A stretch of 34,843 nucleotides of DNA from Spirochaetales bacterium (GCA_016929605.1 JAFGIM010000059.1:1-34843), one strand, 5' to 3'. Positions 1 to 9,419 are shown, counted from the stretch's first letter. The notes: generated from the sequence alone by a model not told the origin. Numbers and translations are program-made.

Positions 1-1
1 A

Positions 2-553
2 GACGTGATCTACTACGCCATCAACAATGAATTAGCGAATCTGCGCGTCGGAACCGCTTGTACCAAGACCCGTGCAGAAGTGCATGGCTCTAACGCCAAG
101 CCGTACAAGCAGAAGGGTACCGGACGGGCCCGCCGTGGTGATAAAAAGTCCCCGATTAGTGTCGGTGGCGGTATCATCTTCGGACCCAAACCGCGTGATT
201 ATAGTTTCGCTTTACCCAAAAAGGTAAAGCGCCTTGCAATGAAGTCCATTCTTAGCCTCAAGGCTCAGGATGAACGCCTTACCGTTGTTGAAGATTTTAC
301 CGTTGAAAGCGGAAAGACCAAGGATCTGGTAAAGATTCTTGAAAACTTCGCGAAGGGAGAACGTGCTGTTATCGTTCTTAAAGACGATGATGCAAAGATC
401 AGACAGGCCGGCCGCAATATTCCGACTCTGTCCTTCCTTTCATACAACCGCCTTAGAGCACATGATCTTTTCTACGGACGCAAGGTTATTATGCTCGAAA
501 CTGCCGCTAAAAATCTTTCAGATTTTTATGCACAGGATGAGGGGGCACAGTGA
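2..553 (+). CDS. rplD: 50S ribosomal protein L4 (5' truncated by window edge)
   Basis: L4 binds 23S rRNA, lines the exit tunnel and in some bacteria represses its own operon. The open frame runs in from the window edge with no start; by comparison with the usual length of about 200 residues, roughly the first 20-30 are missing. The GTG at 5-7 is an internal Val codon, not a start. Family hallmarks are present: KTRAEVHGS, then [11 protein letters not shown] and the GGG-FGP-PRDY stretch, which form the tunnel-reaching loop. The stop overlaps the rplW start by one base (TGATG), indicating translational coupling. First visible gene of the S10 part of the operon. Confidence 0.97.
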   Translation, partial: DVIYYAINNELANLRVGTACTKTRAEVHGSNAKPYKQKGTGRARRGDKKSPISVGGGIIFGPKPRDYSFALPKKVKRLAMKSILSLKAQDERLTVVEDFTVESGKTKDLVKILENFAKGERAVIVLKDDDAKIRQAGRNIPTLSFLSYNRLRAHDLFYGRKVIMLETAAKNLSDFYAQDEGAQ

Positions 554-837
554 TGAATTACGAAAACGTACTCATCTCTCCGGTGTTGTCAGAAAAGTCG
601 AACGAGCTTCGCGAACAGGGAAAATACGTTTTTAAGGTAGATCCCCGTGCGAGCAAGATCGAAATTAAGGAAGCTGTTCGCAAGCTCTTTGACGTAAAAG
701 TCGTTGATTGCACAGTTATGAATATGGGTGGAAAGATGAAGCGGGTGCGTGGTCGCCCCGGTCTTACCTCCAGCTGGAAAAAAGCCATTGTTCGGCTTGC
801 GCCCGGCGAGACTATTAAGGTGTTCGAGGGCGTTTAA
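553..837 (+). CDS. rplW: 50S ribosomal protein L23
   Basis: L23 sits at the tunnel exit and is the docking site for trigger factor and SRP. The 94-residue product begins [16 protein letters not shown], the family's usual opening, and contains the KIEIKEAVRKLF segment. A GTG lies three bases upstream in frame (550), but ATG 553 is preferred: a G-rich Shine-Dalgarno run (538-546) is well spaced from it and it overlaps the rplD stop. Length is normal. Second gene of the visible operon, 34 bases before rplB. Confidence 0.97.
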   Translation: MNYENVLISPVLSEKSNELREQGKYVFKVDPRASKIEIKEAVRKLFDVKVVDCTVMNMGGKMKRVRGRPGLTSSWKKAIVRLAPGETIKVFEGV

Positions 838-871
838 GCTCTCGAGTCCGCGTTAAAGAAGGGGAAACCAA

Positions 872-1693
872 ATGGCTCTTAAAGTATACAAGCCAATTAC
901 CGCGGGAACCAGAACACGTATTGACCTGCGGCGAGACGATATCACTGCCGACAAACCCGAGAAGGGTTTGACCAGTGGTAAGAAGTCCCGTGGTGGTCGC
1001 GGTGCTGGCGGACGGATTTCTGTTCGTCATCAGGGCGGCGGTCACAAGCAGAAATACCGCGATATTGATTTCAAGCGTAACAAGTTCGGTATTCCGGGTA
1101 CTGTCAAGACAATTGAATATGACCCGAACCGAAGCGCCAATATCGCGCTCGTGTTTTATGCAGATGGTGATAAACGATACATCATCGCTCCCAAGGGACT
1201 TACGGTTGGCCAGAAGGTCATGAGTGGAGAGACTGCAACCCTCGACGTTGCAAACGCACTCCCGCTCGAGGCGATTCCGGTTGGATTTACCGTACACAAT
1301 ATCGAGCTTACCATCGGGAAGGGCGGTCAAATGGCTCGTTCTGCCGGTGCAAGCGCGCTCGTTGCCGCTAAAGACGGCGACTATGTAACCGTAAAGCTGC
1401 CCTCGGGCGAAATGCGCATGGTTCACAAGCGTTGCTATGCCACGATCGGTGAAGTTGGAAACGAGGATCACATGAACACCAGCCTTGGTAAGGCAGGACG
1501 TTCACGGTGGAGAGGTATCAGGCCGACCGTCCGCGGTATGTCCATGAACCCTGTCGATCACCCCCTTGGTGGTGGTGAAGGACGCGGTAAGGGACGCAAC
1601 CCGGTTACGCCCTGGGGACAGCCCTGTCGTGGCTATAAGACCCGGAAGAAACGGAAGGTTTCGAGCAACTTTATCGTTTCGAGACGTAAGTAA
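872..1693 (+). CDS. rplB: 50S ribosomal protein L2
   Basis: L2 is a primary 23S rRNA binder needed for subunit association and peptidyl-transferase activity. The 273-residue length matches the family. The GRNNxGRIS-like region appears as [18 protein letters not shown] and the catalytic-centre loop as [17 protein letters not shown]. The key His (His230, equivalent to E. coli His229) is kept, but the next conserved His of the HPHGGG motif is Leu232. I cannot say from one sequence whether that is normal for this phylum. AAGGGG at 859-864 is seven bases before the ATG. Confidence 0.98.
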   Translation: MALKVYKPITAGTRTRIDLRRDDITADKPEKGLTSGKKSRGGRGAGGRISVRHQGGGHKQKYRDIDFKRNKFGIPGTVKTIEYDPNRSANIALVFYADGDKRYIIAPKGLTVGQKVMSGETATLDVANALPLEAIPVGFTVHNIELTIGKGGQMARSAGASALVAAKDGDYVTVKLPSGEMRMVHKRCYATIGEVGNEDHMNTSLGKAGRSRWRGIRPTVRGMSMNPVDHPLGGGEGRGKGRNPVTPWGQPCRGYKTRKKRKVSSNFIVSRRK

Positions 1694-1707
1694 CAGGGGG
1701 ACTGAGC

Positions 1708-1986
1708 GTGTCAAGATCTGTTAAGAAAGGCCCTTTTATTGAAAAGAGCCTTTATAAAAAGGTAATTGAAATGAATAAGGCGAATGACCGGAAGATGATC
1801 AAATCATATTCCCGTTGCTCGACTATCATCCCTGAAATGGTAGGTAATACCATCTCTGTTTATAATGGCAAGTCCTGGATTCCGGTGTATATCACCGAAA
1901 ACCTCGTCGGTCATAAACTTGGCGAATTTGCGCCCACCCGCGTTTTCCGCGGACACGCAGGTTCGGACAAGAAAACAGGTAAGTAA
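1708..1986 (+). CDS. rpsS: 30S ribosomal protein S19
   Basis: S19 works with S13 in the head of the small subunit, near the A site. The 92-residue product opens [14 protein letters not shown] and contains the [14 protein letters not shown] stretch, both diagnostic. The start is GTG at 1708, supported by AGGGGG at 1695-1700 and by the conserved N-terminus; there is no nearby ATG. Normal length. It lies 14 bases after rplB and just ahead of rplV. Confidence 0.97.
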   Translation: MSRSVKKGPFIEKSLYKKVIEMNKANDRKMIKSYSRCSTIIPEMVGNTISVYNGKSWIPVYITENLVGHKLGEFAPTRVFRGHAGSDKKTGK

Positions 1987-1998
1987 TAGGTGGATATG

Positions 1999-2355
1999 AT
2001 GGCTGATAAAAGCGGATATATAGCCACTACAAAATTCCTTATCGCGTCTCCCACCAAGGTACGCCCGGTGGCTGATGTGGTAAAGCTTAAATCTTATTCC
2101 GAGGCCATGGCCATTCTCGAGAATATGCCCCAGAAGGGCGCTCGGTTATTGACCAAGACCATGAAATCTGCGGCATCCAATGCCCTGAACCGGAACAAGA
2201 AGCTCGATGAAGACATGCTTTTCGTCAAGGAAATTCGCATCGATGAAGGTCCCCGCCTCAAGAGATTGTGGTGCCGTGGACGCGGACGTGCGGACATGCT
2301 CCTTAAACGGATGTGTCATATCACCGTCATCGTTGACGAAAAGGCGGGGGAATAA
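1999..2355 (+). CDS. rplV: 50S ribosomal protein L22
   Basis: L22 reaches into the exit tunnel opposite L4; its beta-hairpin is the usual site of macrolide-resistance changes. Three in-frame starts are possible: GTG 1990, ATG 1996, ATG 1999. AGGTGG (1988-1993) includes the GTG itself, so it can only serve a downstream start; ATG 1999 gives the best spacing and an N-terminus [13 protein letters not shown]. The 118-residue product carries the family core [12 protein letters not shown], the SAASNALN helix and the tunnel hairpin [17 protein letters not shown]. Confidence 0.96.
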   Translation: MADKSGYIATTKFLIASPTKVRPVADVVKLKSYSEAMAILENMPQKGARLLTKTMKSAASNALNRNKKLDEDMLFVKEIRIDEGPRLKRLWCRGRGRADMLLKRMCHITVIVDEKAGE

Positions 2356-2356
2356 A

Positions 2357-3121
2357 GTGGGACAGAAAGTAAATCCTATTGGATTGCGACTGGGTATTAA
2401 CAAGACCTGGTCTTCACGCTGGTATGCGGATCCCCGCGAGTATGCGGACCTTCTGCATGAAGATCTTAAGATCCGGAAGATGGTTCAGGCCCTGCCCGAG
2501 TGCAAGAATGCCGACATTGCCGAGATCGAGATCGTTCGTCATCCCCAGCGGGTTACGATCGTTATTCATACCGCCAGACCCGGTGTTATCATCGGTGTTA
2601 AGGGCGCGAATATCGAGCAAATCGGTGTACAGATTCAGAAGAGCTTCACCAAAAAGGTGCAGATCAAGATTAAGGAAATTAAGCGATCGGAGACCAATGC
2701 GTCTCTTGTGTCGCAAAACGTTGCCCGTCAGCTTTTGAACCGCGGATCTTTCCGCAAGGCTCTTAAGCAGGCTTCTTCTTCAGCTATGAAGGCCGGAGCC
2801 CAGGGTGTAAAGATCCGTGTTTCCGGACGTCTTGGTGGCGCAGAAATGAGCCGCACTGAAGAGCACAAAGAAGGCCGTGTGCCGCTGCACACCCTTCGAG
2901 CTGACATCGATTATGGTTTTAGCGAAGCTCACACCACCTATGGCGCCATTGGCGTTAAGGTATGGATCTATAACGGAATGATGTACGGACACGAACAGAA
3001 AGAGGATGCCGGCGCGCTTCTCAAGAAACAACGTCGTGATCGTCCGGAGCGTGGTGAACGCAGCGATCGTGGCGATCGCAGTGATCGCGGCGAGCGTCCT
3101 ACGCCTTCAGGAAGGAGTTAA
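2357..3121 (+). CDS. rpsC: 30S ribosomal protein S3
   Basis: S3 forms part of the mRNA entry channel and has helicase-related function. The open frame extends upstream inside rplV, but the true start is GTG 2357, one base after the rplV stop, giving the conserved [13 protein letters not shown]. The 254 residues include a KH domain with the [14 protein letters not shown] signature and the C-terminal [13 protein letters not shown] block. After about residue 225 comes a low-complexity Arg/Asp/Glu/Ser tail of RSDRGD-like units, longer than the usual 210-235-residue family. The SD is the G-run at 2343-2350. Confidence 0.97.
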   Translation: MGQKVNPIGLRLGINKTWSSRWYADPREYADLLHEDLKIRKMVQALPECKNADIAEIEIVRHPQRVTIVIHTARPGVIIGVKGANIEQIGVQIQKSFTKKVQIKIKEIKRSETNASLVSQNVARQLLNRGSFRKALKQASSSAMKAGAQGVKIRVSGRLGGAEMSRTEEHKEGRVPLHTLRADIDYGFSEAHTTYGAIGVKVWIYNGMMYGHEQKEDAGALLKKQRRDRPERGERSDRGDRSDRGERPTPSGRS

Positions 3122-3124
3122 GTC

Positions 3125-3544
3125 ATGGCACTTAGTCCCAAGAGAATTAAGCACAGAAAAATACAGCGTGGACGGGTAAAGGGAAACGCAACCAGAGGAA
3201 ACAACATCGATTTTGGTGAGTTTGCTCTTGTGTCCCTTGAGCCTTTTTGGCTTACCAACAGGCAGCTTGAAGCAGCCCGTGTCGCCTTGAACCGTAAGGT
3301 TAAGCGTGGCGGAAAGCTTTGGGTTCGCGTGTTCCCGGACAAACCTTTTACCAAGAAACCTGCGGAAACTCGCATGGGTAAGGGAAAGGGTGCTCCTGAG
3401 TACTGGGTTGCCGTCGTGAAGCCGGGAACTATCCTTTTTGAGTTGGCCGGTATTGACCGTGAACTTGCTTATGCTGCGATGCACCTCGCTGGCAGCAAGC
3501 TCCCATTCAAGACCAAGTTTGCCGAACGGCTCGCCGTTGAATAA
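3125..3544 (+). CDS. rplP: 50S ribosomal protein L16
   Basis: L16 helps position the acceptor arm of A-site tRNA on the large subunit. The 139-residue product is full length, opening [17 protein letters not shown] and containing [17 protein letters not shown], the family signature near the catalytic centre. The ATG begins three bases after the rpsC stop, with AGGAG in the rpsC end acting as ribosome-binding site. It is followed 12 bases later by rpmC. Confidence 0.98.
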   Translation: MALSPKRIKHRKIQRGRVKGNATRGNNIDFGEFALVSLEPFWLTNRQLEAARVALNRKVKRGGKLWVRVFPDKPFTKKPAETRMGKGKGAPEYWVAVVKPGTILFELAGIDRELAYAAMHLAGSKLPFKTKFAERLAVE

Positions 3545-3556
3545 GGGAGGCGCCAG

Positions 3557-3763
3557 ATGAAGAAGAAAGAGCTGAAAAGCTTGTCTCACGCCGAACTCGT
3601 TTCAAGGCGCGATGAATTGAACAGGAAATACATGGATCTCCGCTTTCAGCTGGTGATCGGTCATGTAGATAATCCCCTGCAAAAGCGTAATATGCGTCGC
3701 GAGATCGCGGCTGTTAATACGCTCATCCGGCAAAATGAATTGTCCGGACAGGGAAACAAGTAG
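3557..3763 (+). CDS. rpmC: 50S ribosomal protein L29
   Basis: L29 is a small helical protein at the tunnel exit next to L23. The 68-residue product has the family's two-helix pattern: a first helix with [17 protein letters not shown], the [13 protein letters not shown] turn (usually LRFQ-A-GQL-NP), and a second helix rich in Arg ending in [14 protein letters not shown] at 3545-3550 lies six bases before the ATG. Length is normal. It sits between rplP and rpsQ, as in most bacteria. Confidence 0.96.
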   Translation: MKKKELKSLSHAELVSRRDELNRKYMDLRFQLVIGHVDNPLQKRNMRREIAAVNTLIRQNELSGQGNK

Positions 3764-3773
3764 GAGCAGGCCC

Positions 3774-4043
3774 GTGGAAGAGCAAGCTATCAAGAAAACC
3801 GGGAACCGCGAGTTTGTTGGCGTTGTTACCAGCGATAAGATGGATAAAACCATCGTAGTGCAGGTAAGCACCAAGAAACTTCACCCACTGTACAAGAAGT
3901 ACGTGTCGCGCAGCAAGAAATACAAGGCTCACGACGAAAAGAACGAAGCCAAACTTGGTGATACCGTTCGTATCGTAGAGTCAAGGCCGATCAGCAGAGA
4001 AAAATGCTGGCGGCTCGTAGAAATTGTAACCCGGGCAAAGTAA
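3774..4043 (+). CDS. rpsQ: 30S ribosomal protein S17
   Basis: S17 is a primary 16S rRNA binder with an OB fold. The longest open frame starts inside rpmC, but GTG 3774 is the likely start: AGGAG at 3762-3766 precedes it and the product (89 residues, [14 protein letters not shown]) then has normal length. Signature elements are [32 protein letters not shown] and the C-terminal [15 protein letters not shown]. It follows the rpmC stop by 10 bases and precedes rplN by 14. Confidence 0.96.
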   Translation: MEEQAIKKTGNREFVGVVTSDKMDKTIVVQVSTKKLHPLYKKYVSRSKKYKAHDEKNEAKLGDTVRIVESRPISREKCWRLVEIVTRAK

Positions 4044-4057
4044 ACGAGGAACCCTAG

Positions 4058-4426
4058 ATGATTCAGATGCAATCAAGGTTGAATGTTGCCGATAACTCGG
4101 GTGCGAAACTGGTCGAGTGTATTAAGGTTCCCGGTGGTTCTCACCGCCGGTATGCCAGTATCGGTGATATTATCGTTGTAGCGGTTAAGGATACCCTTCC
4201 GACCTCTACAATTAAGAAAGGTTCAGTGGAAAAAGCCGTTATCGTTCGGATTTCCAAGGAATATCGTCGCCCCGACGGGACTTACATCCGCTTTGATGAT
4301 AACGCTTGTGTTATTATCGATGCTAATAAGAACCCCAAAGGCAAGCGCATTTTCGGGCCCGTGGCTCGCGAGCTGCGCGATATGGACTACATGAAGATCG
4401 TATCGCTTGCTCCAGAAGTCCTATAA
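4058..4426 (+). CDS. rplN: 50S ribosomal protein L14
   Basis: L14 contributes to intersubunit bridges and to the docking site of silencing factor RsfS. The 122-residue product is exactly family length, opening [17 protein letters not shown] and carrying [10 protein letters not shown] and the C-terminal [23 protein letters not shown] block (quoted here only in outline). GAGGA lies upstream at normal spacing. It opens the spc part of the operon, followed by rplX after 12 bases. Confidence 0.98.
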   Translation: MIQMQSRLNVADNSGAKLVECIKVPGGSHRRYASIGDIIVVAVKDTLPTSTIKKGSVEKAVIVRISKEYRRPDGTYIRFDDNACVIIDANKNPKGKRIFGPVARELRDMDYMKIVSLAPEVL

Positions 4427-4438
4427 GGAGATTGAGTA

Positions 4439-4753
4439 ATGGAAAAGAAATTCAAGATCCGGAAGGACGACACGGTCGAGATTATCGCCGGCAAAGATAA
4501 GGGAAAGCGTGGTGCAGTGGTTCGCGTCCTTAGGGACAAAGACCGCGTAATTGTTGCCGGAGCTAACCTTGTTAAAAAGGCCATGAAGAGACGCAGTCAG
4601 CAAGACCGCGGCGGTATCGTCGAGATTGAAGCCCCGCTTCATGTTTCCAATGTTATGATCGTCTGCAAAAAATGTGGACCGGTTCGCATTGGGTACAAGA
4701 TTGATGGCGACAAGAAGGTACGCGTCTGCCGGAAATGTGGAGAAGCACTGTAA
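4439..4753 (+). CDS. rplX: 50S ribosomal protein L24
   Basis: L24 is an assembly initiator for the large subunit. The 104-residue protein has the KOW motif ([18 protein letters not shown]) near the N-terminus and the HVSNVMIVC segment. Two CxxC pairs, CKKC and CRKC, in the last 30 residues form the zinc-ribbon-like end seen in most bacterial L24. AGGAG follows the rplN stop directly. The stop overlaps the rplE start by one base (TAATG), so rplE translation is probably coupled. Confidence 0.97.
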   Translation: MEKKFKIRKDDTVEIIAGKDKGKRGAVVRVLRDKDRVIVAGANLVKKAMKRRSQQDRGGIVEIEAPLHVSNVMIVCKKCGPVRIGYKIDGDKKVRVCRKCGEAL

Positions 4754-5304
4754 TGAATAAGTATATACCCCGGCTTAAGAAAGTCTATGTGGAAAAAATC
4801 GCCCCCGAACTCTTTAAAGAGCTCGGATACAAGTCTGTGATGCAGACTCCCAAACTCACCAAGATTGTGTTGAGTATGGGTATTGGCGAAGCTCTCGCAA
4901 ATAAGAAACTCCTTGATGCCGCAGCCACCGACCTGGGTTTGATCACGGGACAAAAAGCTGTAAAAACAAAGGCAAAAAAGAGTATAGCGAACTTCAAGCT
5001 TCGTCAGGGAAATGAAGTGGGCGTTATGGTAACGCTGCGCGGTGCAAAGATGTACGAGTTCTTCGATCGCTTTGTAAACGTAGCACTTCCTCGCGTCAAG
5101 GATTTCCGCGGTATCAATCCTAACGGATTTGATGGTCACGGAAACTATTCATTGGGTATCACCGAACAGATTATCTTCCCGGAGATCGACTTCGACAAAA
5201 TCGAAAGAGTCGCCGGTTTGAATATCAACGTGGTTACCAGTGCCAAAACAGATGCCGAAGCCAAAGCGCTTTTGAGCAAGTTTGGCATGCCCTTCAGAAA
5301 GTAA
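4753..5304 (+). CDS. rplE: 50S ribosomal protein L5
   Basis: L5 binds 5S rRNA and contacts P-site tRNA. The open frame extends 18 bases upstream into rplX, but ATG 4753, overlapping the rplX stop, gives the expected start [12 protein letters not shown]. The 183-residue product has [34 protein letters not shown], and RDFRGINP-like ([18 protein letters not shown]), all diagnostic. GGAGAAG at 4739-4745 serves as ribosome-binding site within rplX. Length is normal. Confidence 0.97.
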   Translation: MNKYIPRLKKVYVEKIAPELFKELGYKSVMQTPKLTKIVLSMGIGEALANKKLLDAAATDLGLITGQKAVKTKAKKSIANFKLRQGNEVGVMVTLRGAKMYEFFDRFVNVALPRVKDFRGINPNGFDGHGNYSLGITEQIIFPEIDFDKIERVAGLNINVVTSAKTDAEAKALLSKFGMPFRK

Positions 5305-5315
5305 GTGAGGAGTTC

Positions 5316-5501
5316 ATGGCTACAACAGCGATGATTAACAAGGCGAACGCCACCCCGAAGTATTCTACCCGAAAATACAATCGGTGCAGGGTATGCGGTC
5401 GCCCCCGTGGATATCTCCGGAAATACGCGATGTGTCGTGTTTGTTTTCGGAAGTTAGCAAGTGAAGGCCTGATTCCGGGCGTCACCAAGTCGAGCTGGTA
5501 G
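5316..5501 (+). CDS. rpsN: 30S ribosomal protein S14, zinc-binding type
   Basis: S14 lies in the head of the small subunit next to S3 and S10. The 61-residue length and two CRVC pairs identify the short zinc-binding (type Z) form rather than the about 100-residue zinc-free form. The C-terminus [11 protein letters not shown] is typical. The N-terminus is a little extended by [16 protein letters not shown] compared with the common MAKKSM start. GAGG lies before the ATG. It sits between rplE and rpsH as usual. Confidence 0.97.
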   Translation: MATTAMINKANATPKYSTRKYNRCRVCGRPRGYLRKYAMCRVCFRKLASEGLIPGVTKSSW

Positions 5502-5516
5502 GAGGGAGGACATTAA

Positions 5517-5915
5517 ATGAGCGTTTCAGATCCCATAGCAGACATGTTGACCAAGGTCCGGAATGCGGCGATGGCCCGCCACGAAAAAGTGGACATTCCC
5601 GCCTCCAAGTTAAAACTCGAGATCGTGAAGATCCTGAAGACCGAAGGTTTTATTAAAAACTTTAAGAAGGTTAATCAGGAAGGCAGTAACTGCATTCGCG
5701 TATTTCTCAAGTACGATGACAAGAACCTTCCCGTAATACATGGTATTGAAAAACTTTCAACACCAGGAAGACGGATGTATGCTGGATATAAGGACCTACC
5801 CCGTGTTTATAACGGGTATGGTACCGTTATTGTATCAACCTCTCTTGGCGTTACCACTGGTAAAAAAGCCCAGGAGAAGCAGGTCGGCGGTGAGCTGATC
5901 TGTACCGTCTGGTAA
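5517..5915 (+). CDS. rpsH: 30S ribosomal protein S8
   Basis: S8 is a central-domain 16S rRNA binder and in E. coli the translational repressor of the spc operon. The 132-residue product opens [17 protein letters not shown] and ends in [10 protein letters not shown], both standard (usual end is G-GE-LC-VW). The basic [17 protein letters not shown] helix is present. AGGGAGG precedes the ATG. It is separated by 14 bases from rplF. Whether S8 autoregulates here cannot be seen from sequence alone. Confidence 0.97.
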   Translation: MSVSDPIADMLTKVRNAAMARHEKVDIPASKLKLEIVKILKTEGFIKNFKKVNQEGSNCIRVFLKYDDKNLPVIHGIEKLSTPGRRMYAGYKDLPRVYNGYGTVIVSTSLGVTTGKKAQEKQVGGELICTVW

Positions 5916-5929
5916 GACAGGAGTAACAG

Positions 5930-6469
5930 ATGTCAAGAGTTGGTAAACTTCCTGTTGCGATACCGGCGGGAGTTAAGGTAACTGTTACCAATCAGACTGT
6001 CGTTGTTGAAGGTCCAAAGGGAAAGCTTTCCCAGGATTTTCAGCCGGTAGTCGATATCAAAGTAGAAGGAGACGTTGCAAACGTAACCCGTAAGGATGAC
6101 TCAAAGGTCTCCCGCTCGTGCCATGGTTTGTATCGCAATCTTCTTAATAATATGGTCGTCGGCGTAACCTCCGGCTTTACCAAAACACTCGTTATTAACG
6201 GTGTTGGGTATCGTGCAGAGGTCCAGGGCAACCTGTTGGTGATGAATCTCGGTTATTCAACCGACTTTATCGCAGGTATTCCCGAGGGTTTAACCGTAAC
6301 GGCTGACGCCCAGGGTAGGATCGTCATTACCGGAGTCCGCAAGGATCAGGTTGGCGAGTTCGCCGCACAGGTACGCAAACTTCGTGGACCCGAGCCTTAT
6401 AAGGGTAAGGGTATTCGTTACGAGACCGAAGTTATCAAGCGGAAAGTCGGTAAATCCGGCGTCAAATAA
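5930..6469 (+). CDS. rplF: 50S ribosomal protein L6
   Basis: L6 binds near the sarcin-ricin loop and the factor-binding site. The 179-residue product opens [15 protein letters not shown] and has the C-terminal signature [13 protein letters not shown], diagnostic for the family. It contains two copies of the L6 fold, the second beginning around residue 85. AGGAG is positioned normally before the ATG. It precedes rplR by 12 bases. Confidence 0.97.
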   Translation: MSRVGKLPVAIPAGVKVTVTNQTVVVEGPKGKLSQDFQPVVDIKVEGDVANVTRKDDSKVSRSCHGLYRNLLNNMVVGVTSGFTKTLVINGVGYRAEVQGNLLVMNLGYSTDFIAGIPEGLTVTADAQGRIVITGVRKDQVGEFAAQVRKLRGPEPYKGKGIRYETEVIKRKVGKSGVK

Positions 6470-6481
6470 GGGTAAGGCGAA

Positions 6482-6844
6482 ATGTTCAAGAAACTTAATG
6501 ATAAGGATCGCAAGAGACTTAAGAGAAAGATTCACATACGCAAGCGGCTTTTCGGAACCGAGGCTCGTCCCCGCATGACGGTATACCGCAGCAATAGCAA
6601 TCTTTCCGTTCAGGTAATTAACGACGACGCAGGGGTCACCCTCGCCGCTGTTTCCACCCTGGAGAAGGATCTTTCGTCGCTCAAGGCTAATATTGCCTCC
6701 GGCACGAAGATTGGCGAAGAAATCGGACGCCGCCTCAAGGAAAAGAACATCACTACTGTTGTTTTTGACCGTAACGGGTATCTTTACCACGGTGTGGTAA
6801 AGGCGATCGCGGATGGTGCCCGAAGCGCCGGTATAGAGTTCTAG
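6482..6844 (+). CDS. rplR: 50S ribosomal protein L18
   Basis: L18 brings 5S rRNA to the large subunit together with L5. The 120-residue product has the basic N-terminus with [22 protein letters not shown], the YRSN region ([15 protein letters not shown]) and the end [20 protein letters not shown], all typical. AAGGC stands before the ATG. Length is normal and the rpsE gene follows eight bases later. Confidence 0.97.
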   Translation: MFKKLNDKDRKRLKRKIHIRKRLFGTEARPRMTVYRSNSNLSVQVINDDAGVTLAAVSTLEKDLSSLKANIASGTKIGEEIGRRLKEKNITTVVFDRNGYLYHGVVKAIADGARSAGIEF

Positions 6845-6852
6845 GAGAGGCT

Positions 6853-7365
6853 ATGGAATACCAGAAGAATTATGACAGGGATCAGCCTAAGGAATTCGTC
6901 GAGAAACTGGTTAAGCTTAACCGGACTGCCAAGGTCGTAAAGGGTGGACGCAGGTTCTCCTTTTCCGCGCTCACTGTTGTGGGCGACCAGAAAGGCCGTG
7001 TTGGATTCGGTTTTGGTAAGGCTAACGACGTATCCGAAGCTATCCGCAAAAGTATCGACAAGGCCAAACGCAATATGGTTCATGTTCCCATAAAGAACGG
7101 AACCATTCCCCATGAAATTCAGGCTAGCTTTAAGAGCTCCGAAGTTCTTTTACGCCCTGCCTGTTCGGGAACCGGTCTTATCGCCGGTGGCCCGGTTCGC
7201 GCGGTTCTCGAGGCAGCCGGAGCGACGGATGTGCTTTCCAAGAGTCTTGGATCAAGCAGTTCCGTAAACGTTATCCGTGCTACTTTCGAGGCTATCAAGG
7301 GTTTGATGGACGCGAAAACCGTTGCCAAAAACAGGGGCAAAACCCTGAAGGATCTGTGGGGTTAA
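6853..7365 (+). CDS. rpsE: 30S ribosomal protein S5
   Basis: S5 lines the mRNA entry channel and influences decoding accuracy. The 170-residue product has the double-stranded-RNA-binding-like N-domain with [19 protein letters not shown] and [14 protein letters not shown], and the C-domain with [15 protein letters not shown], the family signature. GAGAGG precedes the ATG. Normal length. It is followed after five bases by rpmD. Confidence 0.98.
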   Translation: MEYQKNYDRDQPKEFVEKLVKLNRTAKVVKGGRRFSFSALTVVGDQKGRVGFGFGKANDVSEAIRKSIDKAKRNMVHVPIKNGTIPHEIQASFKSSEVLLRPACSGTGLIAGGPVRAVLEAAGATDVLSKSLGSSSSVNVIRATFEAIKGLMDAKTVAKNRGKTLKDLWG

Positions 7366-7370
7366 CTTAA

Positions 7371-7556
7371 ATGGCAAATAGAATTTGTATTAAGCTTGTT
7401 CGCAGCACCATTGGCCAGAAACCGAAAGTCGTTGCGACAGTTCGTTCTCTGGGCTTGAAGAAGCTCAATTCGACGGTTGAGCACGATACCACCGATCCCG
7501 TATTGGGAATGGTGAATGCCGTGAAGCACCTCGTTGAAGTCAAGGAGATCAAGTAA
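7371..7556 (+). CDS. rpmD: 50S ribosomal protein L30
   Basis: L30 is a small protein on the large subunit, absent from some bacteria. The 61-residue product has the family pattern IKLVRSTIGQKPKVVATVRSL (shown in outline), then LGLKKLNSTVEH and PVLGMVNAVKHLVEV. Its stop overlaps the rplO start by one base (TAATG). There is no strong purine run before the ATG, so translation may be coupled to rpsE. Confidence 0.95.
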   Translation: MANRICIKLVRSTIGQKPKVVATVRSLGLKKLNSTVEHDTTDPVLGMVNAVKHLVEVKEIK

Positions 7557-8029
7557 TGTCTGATTTCAATCTGTATGCACCGGAAGGGGCAAACAAGAAA
7601 AAACGTATCGTTGGCCGAGGTTCATCCTCAGGTCGCGGTACCACCGCAGGTCGTGGAAACAAGGGACAGCAGTCCCGTTCCGGCGGCAAGGTGTACGTCG
7701 GCTTCGAGGGCGGTCAGATGCCCTTATACCGCCGTATCGCCAAACGCGGATTTTCAAACTATCCGTTCCGTGTTGATTATGAAGTGTTTAACCTTCATCA
7801 GCTTGAGACTCGTTATACCGATGGAGAAACCGTTAATCGTGAATCTCTGGTAATAAAGGGTCTTCTCAAGAAGGTTTCTGCTCCCATTAAGGTCCTTGGA
7901 GAAGGTGACTTTACCCGTAAGGTAACCGTATCTGTGGACAAGGTTTCTGCTTCTGCGAAGGAGAAGATCGAAAAGGCCGGTGGAACCGTTGTTCAGGCCG
8001 ACGGAACGGATACCCGTACCGCTCAATAA
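7556..8029 (+). CDS. rplO: 50S ribosomal protein L15
   Basis: L15 is a late assembly protein of the large subunit with a long N-terminal extension into rRNA. The 157-residue product shows the Gly/Arg-rich N-terminus (RIVGRGSSSGRGTTAGRGNKGQ in part), the GFEGGQMPLYRRIAKRGF signature and a C-terminal domain with VSASAKEKIEKAGG. ATG 7556 overlaps the rpmD stop. It is followed by a 21-base gap and then secY. Confidence 0.97.
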   Translation: MSDFNLYAPEGANKKKRIVGRGSSSGRGTTAGRGNKGQQSRSGGKVYVGFEGGQMPLYRRIAKRGFSNYPFRVDYEVFNLHQLETRYTDGETVNRESLVIKGLLKKVSAPIKVLGEGDFTRKVTVSVDKVSASAKEKIEKAGGTVVQADGTDTRTAQ

Positions 8030-8050
8030 TCCTTAAACAGGTGTAGAAAC

Positions 8051-9367
8051 ATGGCAAACAACGCAATTGTAAATATGTTCAGAATCAAGGAGCTGCGAGA
8101 GCGGATTATCTTTACGATAACCATTCTCGCTGTTTTCCGTCTTGGTTCGGTATTGACCATTCCTGGTATTGATCCTAACGCATTGACCACTTTTTTTAAG
8201 AGTCAGGTTAAGGGAAACGCCTTTGTTGACTACATGGACTTCTTCGCCGGTGGAGCGTTCTCCAATTTCTCGGTGTTTATGCTCGGTGTTATGCCCTACA
8301 TTTCCACCCAGATTTTGATGCAACTTGCCCTTATTATCTTCCCCAGTCTTAAAAAGATTGCCGAAGATGATGGTGGCCGAAAGAAGATCCAGTCTTGGAC
8401 ACGGATGGCAACCATCGTTGTAGCTCTTATTCAATCGTATGCGGTTACCATTTACGCCCAGAGCATTCCTAACGCGGTTGTTATCAGTAAGCTTTCCTAT
8501 ACGCTTATCGCTATGTTAACCGTTACTACGGGAACCATGATAACCGTTTGGCTCGGCGAGCAGATTACCGCACGCGGAATTGGTAATGGTATTTCCATGC
8601 TGATTTTTGCCGGTATCGTTGCACGTCTTCCCAGCGCGGTGTGGGAGCTGATAAAGAACGTACAAAGTGGAGACTTGAATCCCGTGTTCGTTATTGTCGC
8701 GTTTGTCATGTTCATCGCCATTATCGGCCTTGTTATTTACGAACAGCAGGGTCAACGAAAAATTCCGGTTCATTATGCAAAGAGGGTTGTCGGAAGAAAG
8801 ATGTACGGAGGTCAGAACACCTATATACCGTTCAAGATCAATCCGTCCGGGGTTATTCCCGTTATCTTCGCTTCCTCATTCCTGACCTTCCCTTTGCAGG
8901 TTGCTTCCAGCATTGGTCCAAACGTTAAATGGCTTAACAGCATTGCGACGTTCCTTAGGCCCAATGGTTTGTGGTATACCGTTTTTTATGTCCTTCTCAT
9001 TGTTTTCTTCGCGTATTTCTATACACAGGTAACACTGAACCCCACAGAAATAGCGAAGCAGATTCGAGAGAACGGGGGATCAATCCCCGGTATCCGGACA
9101 GACAAGACAGAGGAGTATATGCAGCGAATCTTGAATCGGCTGGTTCTTCCCGGTTCGCTGTATCTTGCCGTTATCGCGGTTTTACCGACGATTATCCAGA
9201 ATCTTTTCGGCTTCCCCCAATCAATTTCCATGTTGATGGGTGGTACCTCGCTTTTGATTCTTGTTGGTGTCGATCTTGATACCATGAGTCAGATTGAGGC
9301 ACAGCTAAAGATGCATCACCATGACGGTCTGGTAAAGAAAGGAAAAATCAGGTCTCGTAACCTGTAG
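8051..9367 (+). CDS. secY: Protein translocase subunit SecY
   Basis: SecY is the channel of the SecYEG translocon in the inner membrane. The 438-residue protein shows ten hydrophobic segments. The first family signature follows helix 1 (FRLGSVLTIPGIDP), the second lies at GGxxxNFSVFMLGVMPYIS, and the long cytoplasmic loop before helix 7 carries RKIPVHYAKRVVG. The C-terminal tail is basic (KKGKIRSRNL). AGGTG precedes the ATG. Next is rpmJ; the adk, map and infA genes often found here are absent. Confidence 0.98.
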   Translation: MANNAIVNMFRIKELRERIIFTITILAVFRLGSVLTIPGIDPNALTTFFKSQVKGNAFVDYMDFFAGGAFSNFSVFMLGVMPYISTQILMQLALIIFPSLKKIAEDDGGRKKIQSWTRMATIVVALIQSYAVTIYAQSIPNAVVISKLSYTLIAMLTVTTGTMITVWLGEQITARGIGNGISMLIFAGIVARLPSAVWELIKNVQSGDLNPVFVIVAFVMFIAIIGLVIYEQQGQRKIPVHYAKRVVGRKMYGGQNTYIPFKINPSGVIPVIFASSFLTFPLQVASSIGPNVKWLNSIATFLRPNGLWYTVFYVLLIVFFAYFYTQVTLNPTEIAKQIRENGGSIPGIRTDKTEEYMQRILNRLVLPGSLYLAVIAVLPTIIQNLFGFPQSISMLMGGTSLLILVGVDLDTMSQIEAQLKMHHHDGLVKKGKIRSRNL

Positions 9368-9385
9368 AAAAGAATTTGAGAAAGA

Positions 9386-9399
9386 TGTACTATAGTACA
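9386..9399. promoter_or_regulatory. 14-bp perfect palindrome in the secY-rpmJ gap
   Basis: TGTACTATAGTACA is its own reverse complement and lies in the 52-base gap after secY, followed within three bases by a short T run. As RNA it would make only a five-pair stem with a TATA loop, too weak for an efficient terminator. It also contains TACTAT and TATAGT, either of which could be a -10 box, and TAGAAA lies 17 bases upstream of TACTAT. A regulated internal promoter for the rpmJ-alpha segment is possible but unproven. Confidence 0.3.
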
Positions 9400-9419
9400 C
9401 CTTTTTCCGGGGGTTTATT

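Noticed and set aside
815-1471. 218-codon open frame antisense to rplB
   Set aside because: It lies fully opposite a conserved ribosomal gene with strong codon constraint, has no ribosome-binding site and no recognisable protein pattern.
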